Shown here one piece after another: positions 46,162-53,623 of a stretch of DNA of 64,000 nt. A program made the translations under genes and the position numbers. Position 1 is the first letter of the stretch, and every line of letters begins with the position of its first letter. This stretch comes from Blautia parvula (GTDB lineage Bacteria > Bacillota > Clostridia > Lachnospirales > Lachnospiraceae): assembly GCF_020215665.1 (NCBI RefSeq), contig NZ_CP084061.1, positions 4,927,001-4,991,000 on the forward strand, written 5' to 3'. The notes under the pieces are model-generated. The model saw only the letters and a list, made by a program, of their open reading frames with translations, ran no database searches and was not told the DNA's origin.

Positions 46162-47079
46162 TCAGTCAGTCACTTCCGGATATTGTTCAATAGCTGCCTG
46201 ATATTTTACAATATTGTGGGACATACCGGCATCAGCTACCACGATTTCACCAGTCATGCCGTCAGACATGGGCGTGCTCATGGCATAAGCAACGATGGCA
46301 ACTGTGTCAACCGGCTGAGTCCCGTCATTTTGCCATACCATCAGTTCATCATAAAACTCGTCCTGTTTTTCTTCGGAAAGTCCGTCCGCACACATGTTTG
46401 CAGATGCCCCTGAAGTCACCATACCACCCGGTGCTACTGCATTTACCATGATACCAAACCGCTTTAGTTCTTTGGCAGCCTCGATCGCCAGGGAATTCAC
46501 ACCGCCTTTTGATGCGGTATAATGTGGATATCCTCCGAATACCGGGTATGGAAGCCATGCCGCATTCGAGGAGATCAATGTAATCTTACCCTGAATTTTA
46601 TGGCTGATCATATATTTGCTCACATGCTTGATCCCAAGGAAGGCGCCGCTGATATTCGTATCCACGACACGGCGGAACTCTTCTGCCGGAAGGTCGTAAA
46701 TATGTGCATAGCTCCATACAGCTGCACTATTTACATAAATATCAATTGATCCAAATGTTTCGTCTGCTGTCCGGACCAGATTCTCCATATCTTCTTCAGC
46801 CGCTACGTTTGTCCTGCAGAATATCACACGGTCTGCATCGTATCCTGCCTCTGCCAGAATAGGAATGGTGTAATCTCCTTTTGTTTGAGAACTGCCGGCG
46901 ATCACTACATTTGCTCCTCCCTGCAGAAGTCTCAAAGCAATATTAAAACCAAGACCTGAAGTTGCACCTGTCACTATAGCTACTTTTCCTTTTACGGAGA
47001 ACATTTCTTCAAGCGGCCTTGCAATCTGAACATAATTTTTCAACATTTCGATATTCGCAGCATTCATATCAAAATCCAT
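46162..47079 (-). CDS. SDR-family oxidoreductase
   Basis: A 305-residue short-chain dehydrogenase. The cofactor motif TGATSGLG is at about residues 37-44, the usual NNAG is NSAA, the catalytic serine is in TLISSNAAW and the active site is YTASK. A roughly 30-residue N-terminal extension precedes the Rossmann fold. AAAGGTAGGG precedes the start. It is the first gene of the operon with the Cys-rich and GcvT-like genes, and is divergent from a PucR-type regulator. It likely oxidises an alcohol or reduces a ketone in an uncharacterised catabolic route. Confidence 0.85.
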   Translation of the reverse strand: MDFDMNAANIEMLKNYVQIARPLEEMFSVKGKVAIVTGATSGLGFNIALRLLQGGANVVIAGSSQTKGDYTIPILAEAGYDADRVIFCRTNVAAEEDMENLVRTADETFGSIDIYVNSAAVWSYAHIYDLPAEEFRRVVDTNISGAFLGIKHVSKYMISHKIQGKITLISSNAAWLPYPVFGGYPHYTASKGGVNSLAIEAAKELKRFGIMVNAVAPGGMVTSGASANMCADGLSEEKQDEFYDELMVWQNDGTQPVDTVAIVAYAMSTPMSDGMTGEIVVADAGMSHNIVKYQAAIEQYPEVTD

Positions 47080-47288
47080 TGTAAAAACCCTACCTTTCTG
47101 TATGAGATTTTATCTTGCCATAGTTCCCGGGACAGGATTCTATAGAATTCATTATGGTAGATGGAGCCTATTTTTTAAATCCTGTCATTTGACCGTTTTT
47201 TTGATGCTATACCCATCATAAATAAGGGTGTCCTGTTGCTTCTTATATTTTTTAATGTATAATAAAAACAGAGAAAGAGGTGATATCT

Positions 47289-48827
47289 GTGAGGCTGAAC
47301 GTTAATATGATCTATGAACGTTTGAAAAGAAAATATCCCGTTACCATGTATGGAGGTGAAGGGACGGAGATGGTATTGCAGTATCCGGAGCTTTTTATCG
47401 ACAATACCATGCACCTTTATTCCGGCCACGTCTATCTGGCCACGGTGGAGCATCTCCCTCAAAGGCCGGTGATCGAAAAAGATGTTATTTTGATCTGCAT
47501 TGGTGAAAATGTACGACTGTCCTATTATAAGGAACATGCTTCTGTACTTCTGATCAAAAAAAAGGTGGATTTTTTCCAGGTATATAAGTCTGTTCAGAAT
47601 ATTTATGAGTTGTTTTATGAATGGGAAAGTCGTTTGCTGGCACTTTTTATGGGATCATCAGATATTCAGGATGTTCTGGAGTGTTCTTACCCTGTCTTTG
47701 AATGCCCTATGTATGTCCTGGACGATTCTTTTCAATTTGCAGCATCCGTCTGTCCGACTAAGAACAGCAGACAAAACCTGGAAAATCAGACCAAAGAAAC
47801 GTTGGAGTTTCAATTGTTTCTTGATTTTCTGAAAGAGAATGAGCCGGATATGGACAGCCATGGTGCCTTTCTGCTCAAATTCGATGCCGGAAATTTTCTT
47901 TGTGTCAATCTTTTTAACGCGAATGACCATTACATAGGCTGTCTTTATATTGACCAGAGTGATCACACTTATATAAATGGAGAAGACTGGCTTGCGGAAT
48001 ATCTTGCAAACATTATTCAGCGCGTAGCGGAAGCTGCGCCATCCCTTCTGCAGAATGAACACAGTTCGCTCAGAGAAATCCTGCAGCTTATAATGAATGA
48101 AATGCCCCTCAGTCAAAATCAGCGGATCCTTCTGAAATACTTCAATCATAAACGGAAGTATGTCAGTATTTCTATCCACAGTCTGAAGCATTTTTCGTCC
48201 CTTCCGGTGCGTTATATCTGTTCGGCGCTGGAGTCGGAACTTCCTGAAAGTATCTTGTTCGAGCAGGACAATACTATCTTTGGACTGATTCCTTTGGATA
48301 TCTTTTCCATAGAAGATTCTGCCTCAAAAGAGCTGGATAGGATCATATCTCCTCTCATTTTGGAGATGCATCTGTGTGCAGGACAGAGCAATCCCTTCAC
48401 GGATCTGTATATGTTGCGCACCTACTATTTACAGGCTGAGGCGGCCATTGAAAATGGAAGGCTTTATAAACCGGAACAAAATCTGTACTGTTTTTCTGAA
48501 TTTACACTGCATGAGATGATTGCAAATTCGCTTGGCGGATTTCCAATCGAAGTATATTTTCCTCAGGGATTTGACAGTCTGCTGACACATGATTCCAACG
48601 GAGGCGTTTCTTATCTGGAGACACTGTCCGCCTTCCTGGAAGAGAACATGTCCTACGCAGCCACCGCTCGGAGGCTGTATATCCATCGTAGTACGCTGAT
48701 CGAAAGGATTGGACGTATCGAAAGTGAGCTTTCTCTGAATTTGAACAACTCGGATCACAGGCTTCTGCTGCAGATCCTCTTAAAAGCACTCTGTCTTGAA
48801 AAATGGCTGGAAAAACAGCCTGTGTAA
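47289..48827 (+). CDS. PucR-family transcriptional regulator
   Basis: A 512-residue regulator ending in a PucR C-terminal helix-turn-helix (SYAATARRLYIHRSTLIERIGRIE). A GTG at 47289 is used because AGAGG lies eight bases upstream; GTG 47280 and ATG 47307 are also in frame. The N-terminal half probably senses a ligand; the central part resembles a GGDEF-like regulatory region found in PucR/CdaR proteins. It is divergent from the SDR-Cys-rich-GcvT operon across a 209-base gap, the standard position for its regulator. PucR proteins commonly control purine, amine or aromatic breakdown. Confidence 0.8.
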   Translation: MRLNVNMIYERLKRKYPVTMYGGEGTEMVLQYPELFIDNTMHLYSGHVYLATVEHLPQRPVIEKDVILICIGENVRLSYYKEHASVLLIKKKVDFFQVYKSVQNIYELFYEWESRLLALFMGSSDIQDVLECSYPVFECPMYVLDDSFQFAASVCPTKNSRQNLENQTKETLEFQLFLDFLKENEPDMDSHGAFLLKFDAGNFLCVNLFNANDHYIGCLYIDQSDHTYINGEDWLAEYLANIIQRVAEAAPSLLQNEHSSLREILQLIMNEMPLSQNQRILLKYFNHKRKYVSISIHSLKHFSSLPVRYICSALESELPESILFEQDNTIFGLIPLDIFSIEDSASKELDRIISPLILEMHLCAGQSNPFTDLYMLRTYYLQAEAAIENGRLYKPEQNLYCFSEFTLHEMIANSLGGFPIEVYFPQGFDSLLTHDSNGGVSYLETLSAFLEENMSYAATARRLYIHRSTLIERIGRIESELSLNLNNSDHRLLLQILLKALCLEKWLEKQPV

Positions 48828-48834
48828 TGACGTG

Positions 48835-48880
48835 AAAAGGGCATTTATTTCGTACCTTGCACAAAATAAATGCCCTTTTT
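48835..48880. terminator. Terminator between PucR and small domain protein
   Basis: AAAAGGGCATTTATTT pairs with AAATAAATGCCCTTTTT around a short loop, with T runs on both strands. It ends both the PucR gene and the convergent small gene. Confidence 0.85.
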
Positions 48881-48887
48881 TGCTGAT

Positions 48888-49103
48888 CTACCTCGAACAG
48901 GCTTTCAGATCTGCATCAATTTCATCAGAATGCTTGGCTGTTTCCGCAGACTCCGGATAGCTGAGCAGTTTACGGTAGGTAAGCGCACCGACAAGTTTCA
49001 TGCGGGGGTCCTTTGATGAACCCGGCGCCCATTTTTCCATTACTGCCTTTCCCTCTTCTGATCTCATAATATCCCTGATTTTTGAATCCAATGAAAGTGC
49101 CAT
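48888..49103 (-). CDS. Free-standing small helical domain protein, 71 residues
   Basis: Starts at 49103 with a strong AGGAGG nine bases upstream. The product SLDSKIRDIMRSEEGKAVME and on is a compact helical domain (short N-terminal pattern, then LVGALTYRKLLSYPES). The same pattern appears at the C-terminus of the GH2 enzyme in this window (SINDRLADIRENPRAGAI... MTLVSLLKQSG) and, from memory, at the ends of other clostridial glycosidases. Its function is unknown; it may bind or scaffold enzymes. It ends at a shared terminator. Confidence 0.7.
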   Translation of the reverse strand: MALSLDSKIRDIMRSEEGKAVMEKWAPGSSKDPRMKLVGALTYRKLLSYPESAETAKHSDEIDADLKACSR

Positions 49104-49387
49104 AATATACCTCCTGAATAATATTTTTAAATTCTGTCCCAAGAACTTATTGGTATTATTATATCTGGAAACAGCTTCCGTTGAAACCCGACGAAAAACA
49201 GTTTTTTACTGCCTTAAAGCATCTCTTTTGTAGGGGAAAACGCCCAATATGACCATCACCCTGACAGCAGGCGGCCTGGCCGGATATGGTACTGTGTGGG
49301 GACTGCAAAAATTTGCGGGGCTGCGTATAGCACTTTCAGTTCCCGGCTATGGAGTACGGGTGATAAGAATGGATTTAATGAAGCAGA

Positions 49388-49422
49388 AATCCCCAATCAA
49401 AGCTACGGCTTCATTGGGGATT
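49388..49422. terminator. Terminator-like hairpin beside kdgK remnant
   Basis: AATCCCCAAT (49388-49397) pairs with ATTGGGGATT (49413-49422) followed by CTTTT. It lies just past the end of the minus-strand kdgK remnant and may be its surviving terminator. The 49104-49387 stretch upstream shows no recognisable gene. Confidence 0.6.
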
Positions 49423-49433
49423 CTTTTATCGTT

Positions 49434-49645
49434 TTATCTTTGCACGCGGCCGCTTGCGTTGCCGCCTGCCAGAGAAGTGACTTCATCCACAGTGACCAGG
49501 TTAAAGTCATGCTCGATGGTATGTTTCATACAAGAGGCAGCCACCGCGTATTCTACGGCATCCTGAGAGGAGTACCCGGAGATCAGAGCGTAGATCAGCC
49601 CTCCGCCAAAGCTGTCACCGCCGCCGACGCGGTCTACGATATGGA
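49434..49645 (-). pseudogene. 2-keto-3-deoxygluconate kinase (PfkB family), C-terminal remnant
   Basis: The minus strand reads [19 protein letters not shown], the catalytic GxGD motif of PfkB sugar kinases, then a proper C-terminus ending NASGRVQR and a stop. This text matches KDG kinases of clostridia. The first two thirds are missing; beyond about 49645 the frame is antisense to the RraA-like fragment. KDG kinase belongs to uronate breakdown, so a lost hexuronate pathway is suggested. Confidence 0.75.
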
Positions 49646-49674
49646 TAAATATTATACAGACGCTTCCACCCACT

Positions 49675-50261
49675 GTACTAACAGAGAAGTTGGGGCAAGA
49701 TGCGGTTTTGTAGTGACCATGCGAGTAGGAGTTCCGGTTCCGGAATTTGAGGCACCCGACCGTTTTGAACTGCTTCGTTTGATTGATGCCAGCCCTAAGC
49801 CGGTCACACTGGTCATCCAGGTAGATGAACCGGAAGCAATGCACCTTTCAGACAGTAATTTTGGCGGACAGTATGGCCGTGTATGCAACATATGCGGAGT
49901 ACAAAACGTTATCTGTGATGGGGCAGTCCGTGACGTGGAAGAATTGGAAGGATATGGAATTTAGCTTATGATCCCAGGGACCGTAGCATCAACTGCTCCC
50001 TCTATGATCTATGAATTGAATGGAAAAGTGGAAGTGGCCGGAATGGAAGTTGAGCCGGGTGAGTTGGTACATATGGACCGGGATGGCGCGGTAAAATTCA
50101 AAGCAGAAATGCTGGAAGAGCTTCTGGAAATTTGCAGAGCTGAGAAGTGGGCGGAAGACGAGACAAACAAAGTGATCGAAATGGCAGAGACAGTAGACGA
50201 ATGTATCCATGCGTATGAGATTTGCCATTTAAGATGTAATCCTCAGAAAGAGGAAGATTAA
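49675..50261 (+). pseudogene. RraA-like protein, truncated and frameshifted
   Basis: The first part (to the stop at 49962-49964) reads [13 protein letters not shown] to DGAVRDVEELEGYGI, the RraA/HMG-aldolase-like core with the metal-site DGAVRD. A second frame from 49968 continues IPGTVASTAPSMIYELNGKVEVAG to the normal end. The frames must join by a shift near 49962, and the first 40 or so residues are missing where the kdgK piece abuts. RraA-like enzymes of this type include aldolases and hydrolases of keto acids. It is inactive as it stands. Confidence 0.75.
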
Positions 50262-50276
50262 AGAGAGGTTTTTCCT

Positions 50277-50705
50277 ATGAAGCATGAGCCATATGCCTAT
50301 ACAAAAAAGAGCGATTTCCTGGCAGATGCAGCGCGGCTGAGACGGGGCCTGCTTTTTCTGGAAGATCGTTCCGTATTAAACAGGACGCTTGAGGTAAATG
50401 GAAAAACAATCCCTAACCGTCTGCTGGCACAGCCCATTGAGGGCGGGGATGCTCTGGTATCAGGAGCTCCCAGTGAGCGTACCGTAAAACGTTACTGTGA
50501 GCTTGCTGCAGGCGGAAGCGGTGTGATCTGGATGGAATCCATATCTGTCAATCAGGAAGGCAAATCCGTACCGCGTCAGATGTAGATGCGTCAGGAAACT
50601 GAAGATGCATTTTCCAAACTGGTCTCCAAAATCCATGAAACAAAGAAAGATACCTTTGTTATAGCCCAGCTGACGCATTCCGGGAGAAACAGTATCCGGA
50701 TGGAA
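50277..50705 (+). pseudogene. NADH:flavin oxidoreductase (Old Yellow Enzyme family), N-terminal part with in-frame TAG
   Basis: From ATG 50277 the frame gives an Old Yellow Enzyme N-terminus: EVNGKTIPNRLLAQPIEGGDA, then CELAAGGSGVIWMESISV. A TAG at 50583-50585 interrupts it, but the same frame continues directly with MRQETEDAFSKLVSKIHET and AQLTHSGRNS, the conserved family motif, until about 50705. The remaining TIM barrel and any C-terminal domains are gone and another gene's end follows. The double damage makes this a clear pseudogene. Confidence 0.8.
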
Positions 50706-51099
50706 AAAAACTGCAGATCTGGATGAGCTGCTGGCAGAATCCGATGTCATTGCTCTTCACTGTCCCCTGTTTCCCACAACAGAGGGAATCATCAATCAGG
50801 TTAATATTGCGAAAATGAAGGACGGTGTGATCATCCTGAATAATTCCAGAGGACCGCTTGTTGTGGAGCAGGATCTGGCAGACGCGCTGAATTCCGGGAA
50901 GGTTGCGGCGGCAGGGCTGGATGTAGTATCCACAGAGCCGATCAAAGGGGATAATCCATTATTAAAAGCAAAGAACTGCTTTATCACGCCGCACATTTCA
51001 TGGGCGCCAAAAGAATCAAGAAAACGTCTTTTAGACATTGCTGTTCATAATCTGAAAGCATTTGCAGAGGGAAATACTGTAAATGTGGTTAATAAGTAA
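50706..51099 (+). pseudogene. D-2-hydroxyacid dehydrogenase, C-terminal remnant
   Basis: From about 50706 a new frame reads ADLDELLAESDVIALHCPLFPTTEGI, then KMKDGVIILNNSRGPLVVEQDLADAL, AAAGLDVVSTEP and NCFITPHISWAP with the catalytic His, to a proper stop. This is the last 130 residues of a glycerate dehydrogenase-like protein. The catalytic and NAD-binding start is missing. It is fused to the Old Yellow Enzyme fragment without a spacer. Confidence 0.8.
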
Positions 51100-51129
51100 A
51101 TAGATATTCATCCGATAAAAGTGTTGGAG

Positions 51130-51162
51130 GGCTGCGTAATGATTGCTGCGCAGCCTTTCTTT
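51130..51162 (+). terminator. Terminator after dehydrogenase remnant
   Basis: GGCTGCG (51130-51136) pairs with CGCAGCC (51149-51155) and is followed by TTTCTTTT. It is the surviving terminator of the hydroxyacid dehydrogenase gene. Confidence 0.75.
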
Positions 51163-51924
51163 TGCTTTGGGGTGTTGAATAGCGGATACATTATCATAAT
51201 TTGTTTTTAAGGTGTTACGGCAATATAATCCGTGAAGGCACAGGGGAATATGCAAATCTCTGCTATAGATGTGTATTATTTATGAGTATCATTCCTGTAG
51301 TTATGTAGAAACTCTGATTCTTGAAATGGTAGGTATTGGTGCTGATGATATAAACACATCGTAAGGCGCCTGCAACCATCATTTGCGTAAATTCAAATGA
51401 AAAGCAGATTACTTTTTGTGACGGATTTTATAATACGACTGTGGTGGTTATATTGCAACTAAAGGTTTGGTTTTTACATATTTGATCTTTATGAAGATAA
51501 ACGATAACAGATAATTATATTTTAGGTATGATATCCTAATAAAATGAGAGGTAGATATCCCGATTTTAGTGAAAAATGTTATACTATATTTGGTTTGTGG
51601 TAGTTTTTGGCACCCTATAGTTTATGAAATTTTGTAATATGCAGTTTTTAAGGCAAAAGATATGTTTGAAAATAGGGATTGGTTTCAAATATTGTATTGT
51701 TTGTTTTGCGATTACAGGTATTTCGTAAATATATGTTGGAAGGACTTCTTTGATGATCAGCTAAAAAAAGCTTTGTATTATTAGTAGATAAGTTCGGGCT
51801 TCAAGATGTAGAATTTTGTCGTAATTTATCCCCTGGGCTTTATGTAAGAAAAGTACAGCAGATTGTAAAAATCTGTCTGTGCTTTTTTTATTGGCAGAAA
51901 AGTTTTTATGATTCCAGAGCCCCT
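51163..51924. other. AT-rich gap without recognisable genes; probable edge of the mobile region
   Basis: About 760 bases with many stops in all frames and no protein-like text. A weak hairpin near 51851-51892 ends in a T run (GTGCTTTTTTT). Base composition drops relative to the region on the left. One end of the integrase-bearing element may lie here, but I found no repeat matching the right side. Confidence 0.4.
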
Positions 51925-51925
51925 C

Positions 51926-51962
51926 CCTCTGATTTGAATTTCAAAAAAATTCAGATCGGAGG
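51926..51962 (+). promoter_or_regulatory. Hairpin enclosing the ribosome site of the sigma-like gene
   Basis: CCTCTGATTTGAATTT (51926-51941) pairs with AAATTCAGATCGGAGG (51947-51962), 16 pairs including two G-U, around a 5-base loop. The GGAGG at 51958-51962 is the ribosome site for the TTG at 51971, so the stem would block translation when folded. Confidence 0.65.
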
Positions 51963-51970
51963 AAAGGGTT

Positions 51971-52441
51971 TTGGAAGATACGTTAAGAATATATTCATTT
52001 TATGAAAAACAACAGGATGGAGAAACGAAATACTATGTTTCTTTTAAGGACGGCCAGGGCATATACCAGGAAGCTGAGGTCACTGCAGAGGTTTTTGAAG
52101 AGATGCAGAATCTTATGCGGAAAGAACGGAATTACATACGTTCTGATGAGCGGCATCTGGAACAGTTAGAATTATCAGAAGAAATGAAGCACAGACGGGC
52201 GGTACATTCTGAGATCAGCATGGAAGAGCAGATATTGTCTAAGCTGCGGATGGAGGAACTTAAGGATGCCATAGATGGACTGCCGTCCATACAGAGAAGA
52301 AGATTTCTGCTTCGGTACGAGATGGATATGACGTATGAGCAGATCGCCAGGGTGGAAGGCTGTACAAGCCGTGCCGTACAGCACAGCGTGGACACTGCCA
52401 GAAAGAAAATACAAAAAAAATTAAAAAAGTTTGAAAAGTAG
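51971..52441 (+). CDS. Sigma-70 region 4-like RNA polymerase sigma factor of a mobile element
   Basis: A 156-residue protein starting with TTG, with GGAGG eight bases upstream. The N-terminal half is charged and unrecognised (DTLRIYSFYEKQQDGETKYYV). The C-terminal half is a sigma region 4 helix-turn-helix (DAIDGLPSIQRRRFLLRYEMDMTYEQIARVEGCTSRAVQHSVDTARKKIQKKL). Similar short factors without region 2 regulate Tn916-like elements and phages. It opens a run of genes typical of integrative elements (MazF, excisionase, integrase, MobC). Confidence 0.75.
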   Translation: MEDTLRIYSFYEKQQDGETKYYVSFKDGQGIYQEAEVTAEVFEEMQNLMRKERNYIRSDERHLEQLELSEEMKHRRAVHSEISMEEQILSKLRMEELKDAIDGLPSIQRRRFLLRYEMDMTYEQIARVEGCTSRAVQHSVDTARKKIQKKLKKFEK

Positions 52442-52465
52442 GCTTCGTTTTTGGCCTCTCAGTGT

Positions 52466-52504
52466 GGAAATAGGTAAGAGAGGGAAATCTCTTGCCTATT
52501 TTCC
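52466..52504 (+). terminator. Terminator of the sigma-like gene
   Basis: GGAAATAGGTAAGAGA pairs with TCTCTTGCCTATTTTCC around a short loop, with a one-base bulge. It lies 24 bases after the stop codon. Confidence 0.75.
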
Positions 52505-52575
52505 TTCAAGTAAAGGGATATTTTAAAGTGTCAGGTTTATAGAAGTGAAAAAATAGGATGTACCTTGAAAATTTA

Positions 52576-52894
52576 ATATTCGTCCATCAATCACATTTCC
52601 ATTGTCAATCTGTTAAATGTGAGCCGTTCTGAGACCACGCCAGGACTTGCCATTATATTTTAGTGAGAAGCTGTATTTCACTAAATATAGGTAAAGAGCG
52701 ATAACCGGTATTCGGATATGATCAGGTGCAACCTGATAAGGCCATGACCAGCAATGGTGATAATGATACTCCTGTCCAGTCATAGTCCGAGCGTTAAGAG
52801 CGTCCCCGGCAATGAGGACGGCAGCCAGAGAACCTGGCTGGGGCCGAAAGACCCGTGGAGCTGATTCGCAGTCAGCCGATTGATGGATTATATT
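52576..52894 (+). ncRNA. Large structured RNA candidate
   Basis: A region of about 320 bases without protein coding is closed by a terminal stem: TCCATCAATC (52583-52592) with GATTGATGGA (52878-52887), extended by AATAT/ATATT. Inside are at least six local hairpins: a bulged 11-base stem at 52655-52687, ATCAGG/CCTGAT at 52721-52737, CCAT/ATGG at 52742-52756, CGTCC/GGACG at 52801-52820, CAGCCA/TGGCTG at 52822-52840 and GCTGA/TCAGC at 52860-52876. GC content is higher than in the flanks. It lies directly before the mazF gene. I could not match it to a known ribozyme, riboswitch or intron. The strand is inferred from its neighbours. Confidence 0.55.
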
Positions 52895-52978
52895 GAAAGT
52901 ATGCATTGATAGCTTTAAAGTCAAGAAAAACAAAGCTGTTTCTTCATATTTACATACATATCAAAGGGGGAGATGACA

Positions 52979-53326
52979 ATGGGGCAGATTAGGCGTGGTG
53001 ATATTTTTTATGCCAATCTGGAGCCTGTAGTTGGTTCGGAACAAGGCGGCGTGAGACCGGTGGTTGTGATCCAAAATAATACAGGGAACCAATTCAGTTC
53101 TACAGTTATTGTGGCTGCCATTACAGCCAGAAAAAAAGTGAGAATGCCTACCCATGTGCAGGTTTATGGAATCGCATTGTTAAAACAAGATTCTGTTGTC
53201 CTTCTGGAACAAATCCGTACTTTAGATAGAAAACGGTTTTTAAAATATATTGGCAGGATTACACCAATGACACAGAGGAAAATAGACAAAGCACTTGCGA
53301 TAAGTGTGGGAATTGGCTGCGCATGA
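52979..53326 (+). CDS. mazF: MazF/PemK-family endoribonuclease toxin
   Basis: A 115-residue MazF-type mRNA interferase. The family core IRRGDIFYANLEPVVGSEQGGVRPVVVIQNNTGN is nearly canonical, with the conserved Arg in RPVVVIQN and the Ser/Thr in VIVAAITARKK, and LEQIRTLDR follows. The ATG at 52979 has GGGGG eight bases upstream; an in-frame ATG two codons earlier is too close. No MazE-like antitoxin gene is adjacent on either side. It lies between a large structured RNA and the excisionase gene. It may stabilise the element or act in its regulation. Confidence 0.9.
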   Translation: MGQIRRGDIFYANLEPVVGSEQGGVRPVVVIQNNTGNQFSSTVIVAAITARKKVRMPTHVQVYGIALLKQDSVVLLEQIRTLDRKRFLKYIGRITPMTQRKIDKALAISVGIGCA

Positions 53327-53425
53327 TGTAAATGTCAAGTATAGAATATTTTAAGCGGTAGATTTTACAAAAGAGGGGTTAAGGGATAAAGTGATGCTAA
53401 GCCCCTTAAAGGAGGGGGGATTTCC

Positions 53426-53614
53426 ATGGAAAATTCAATATTTGTGACAGCAGATCAAGTTGCATCTGATTTGGGAGTTTCCAAGCCATATGCATACAAA
53501 CTGATCAAACAGATGAATGATGAGCTAAGTAAAAAGGGATATCTCACAGTTGCTGGCAGGGTAAGCAGGAAATATTATGAAGAACGATTTTATGGTTTGA
53601 AATTGGGATGTTAG
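53426..53614 (+). CDS. Excisionase-like helix-turn-helix protein
   Basis: A 62-residue DNA-binding protein (TADQVASDLGVSKPYAYKLIKQMNDELSKKGYLTVAGRVSRKYYEERFYG). The helix-turn-helix followed by a basic wing is typical of small proteins encoded just before clostridial tyrosine integrases, where they act as directionality factors. AAGGAGGGGG precedes the start. The integrase gene begins 9 bases later. Confidence 0.8.
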   Translation: MENSIFVTADQVASDLGVSKPYAYKLIKQMNDELSKKGYLTVAGRVSRKYYEERFYGLKLGC

Positions 53615-53623
53615 GAGGTACTT

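Noticed and set aside
49249-49566. Open frame of 105 codons on the plus strand
   Set aside because: It crosses a hairpin and the antisense of the kdgK remnant, with no recognisable domain.
50583-50585. TAG as a pyrrolysine codon in the Old Yellow Enzyme gene
   Set aside because: The gene is also truncated by a gene fusion, and the flanking pseudogenes make simple decay the better reading.
51163-51924. Hidden gene in the 760-base gap
   Set aside because: All six frames have many stops and no stretch resembles a protein family.
52576-52894. Group II intron or retron RNA
   Set aside because: No reverse transcriptase is present and no domain V-like hairpin or intron boundary sequence could be seen.
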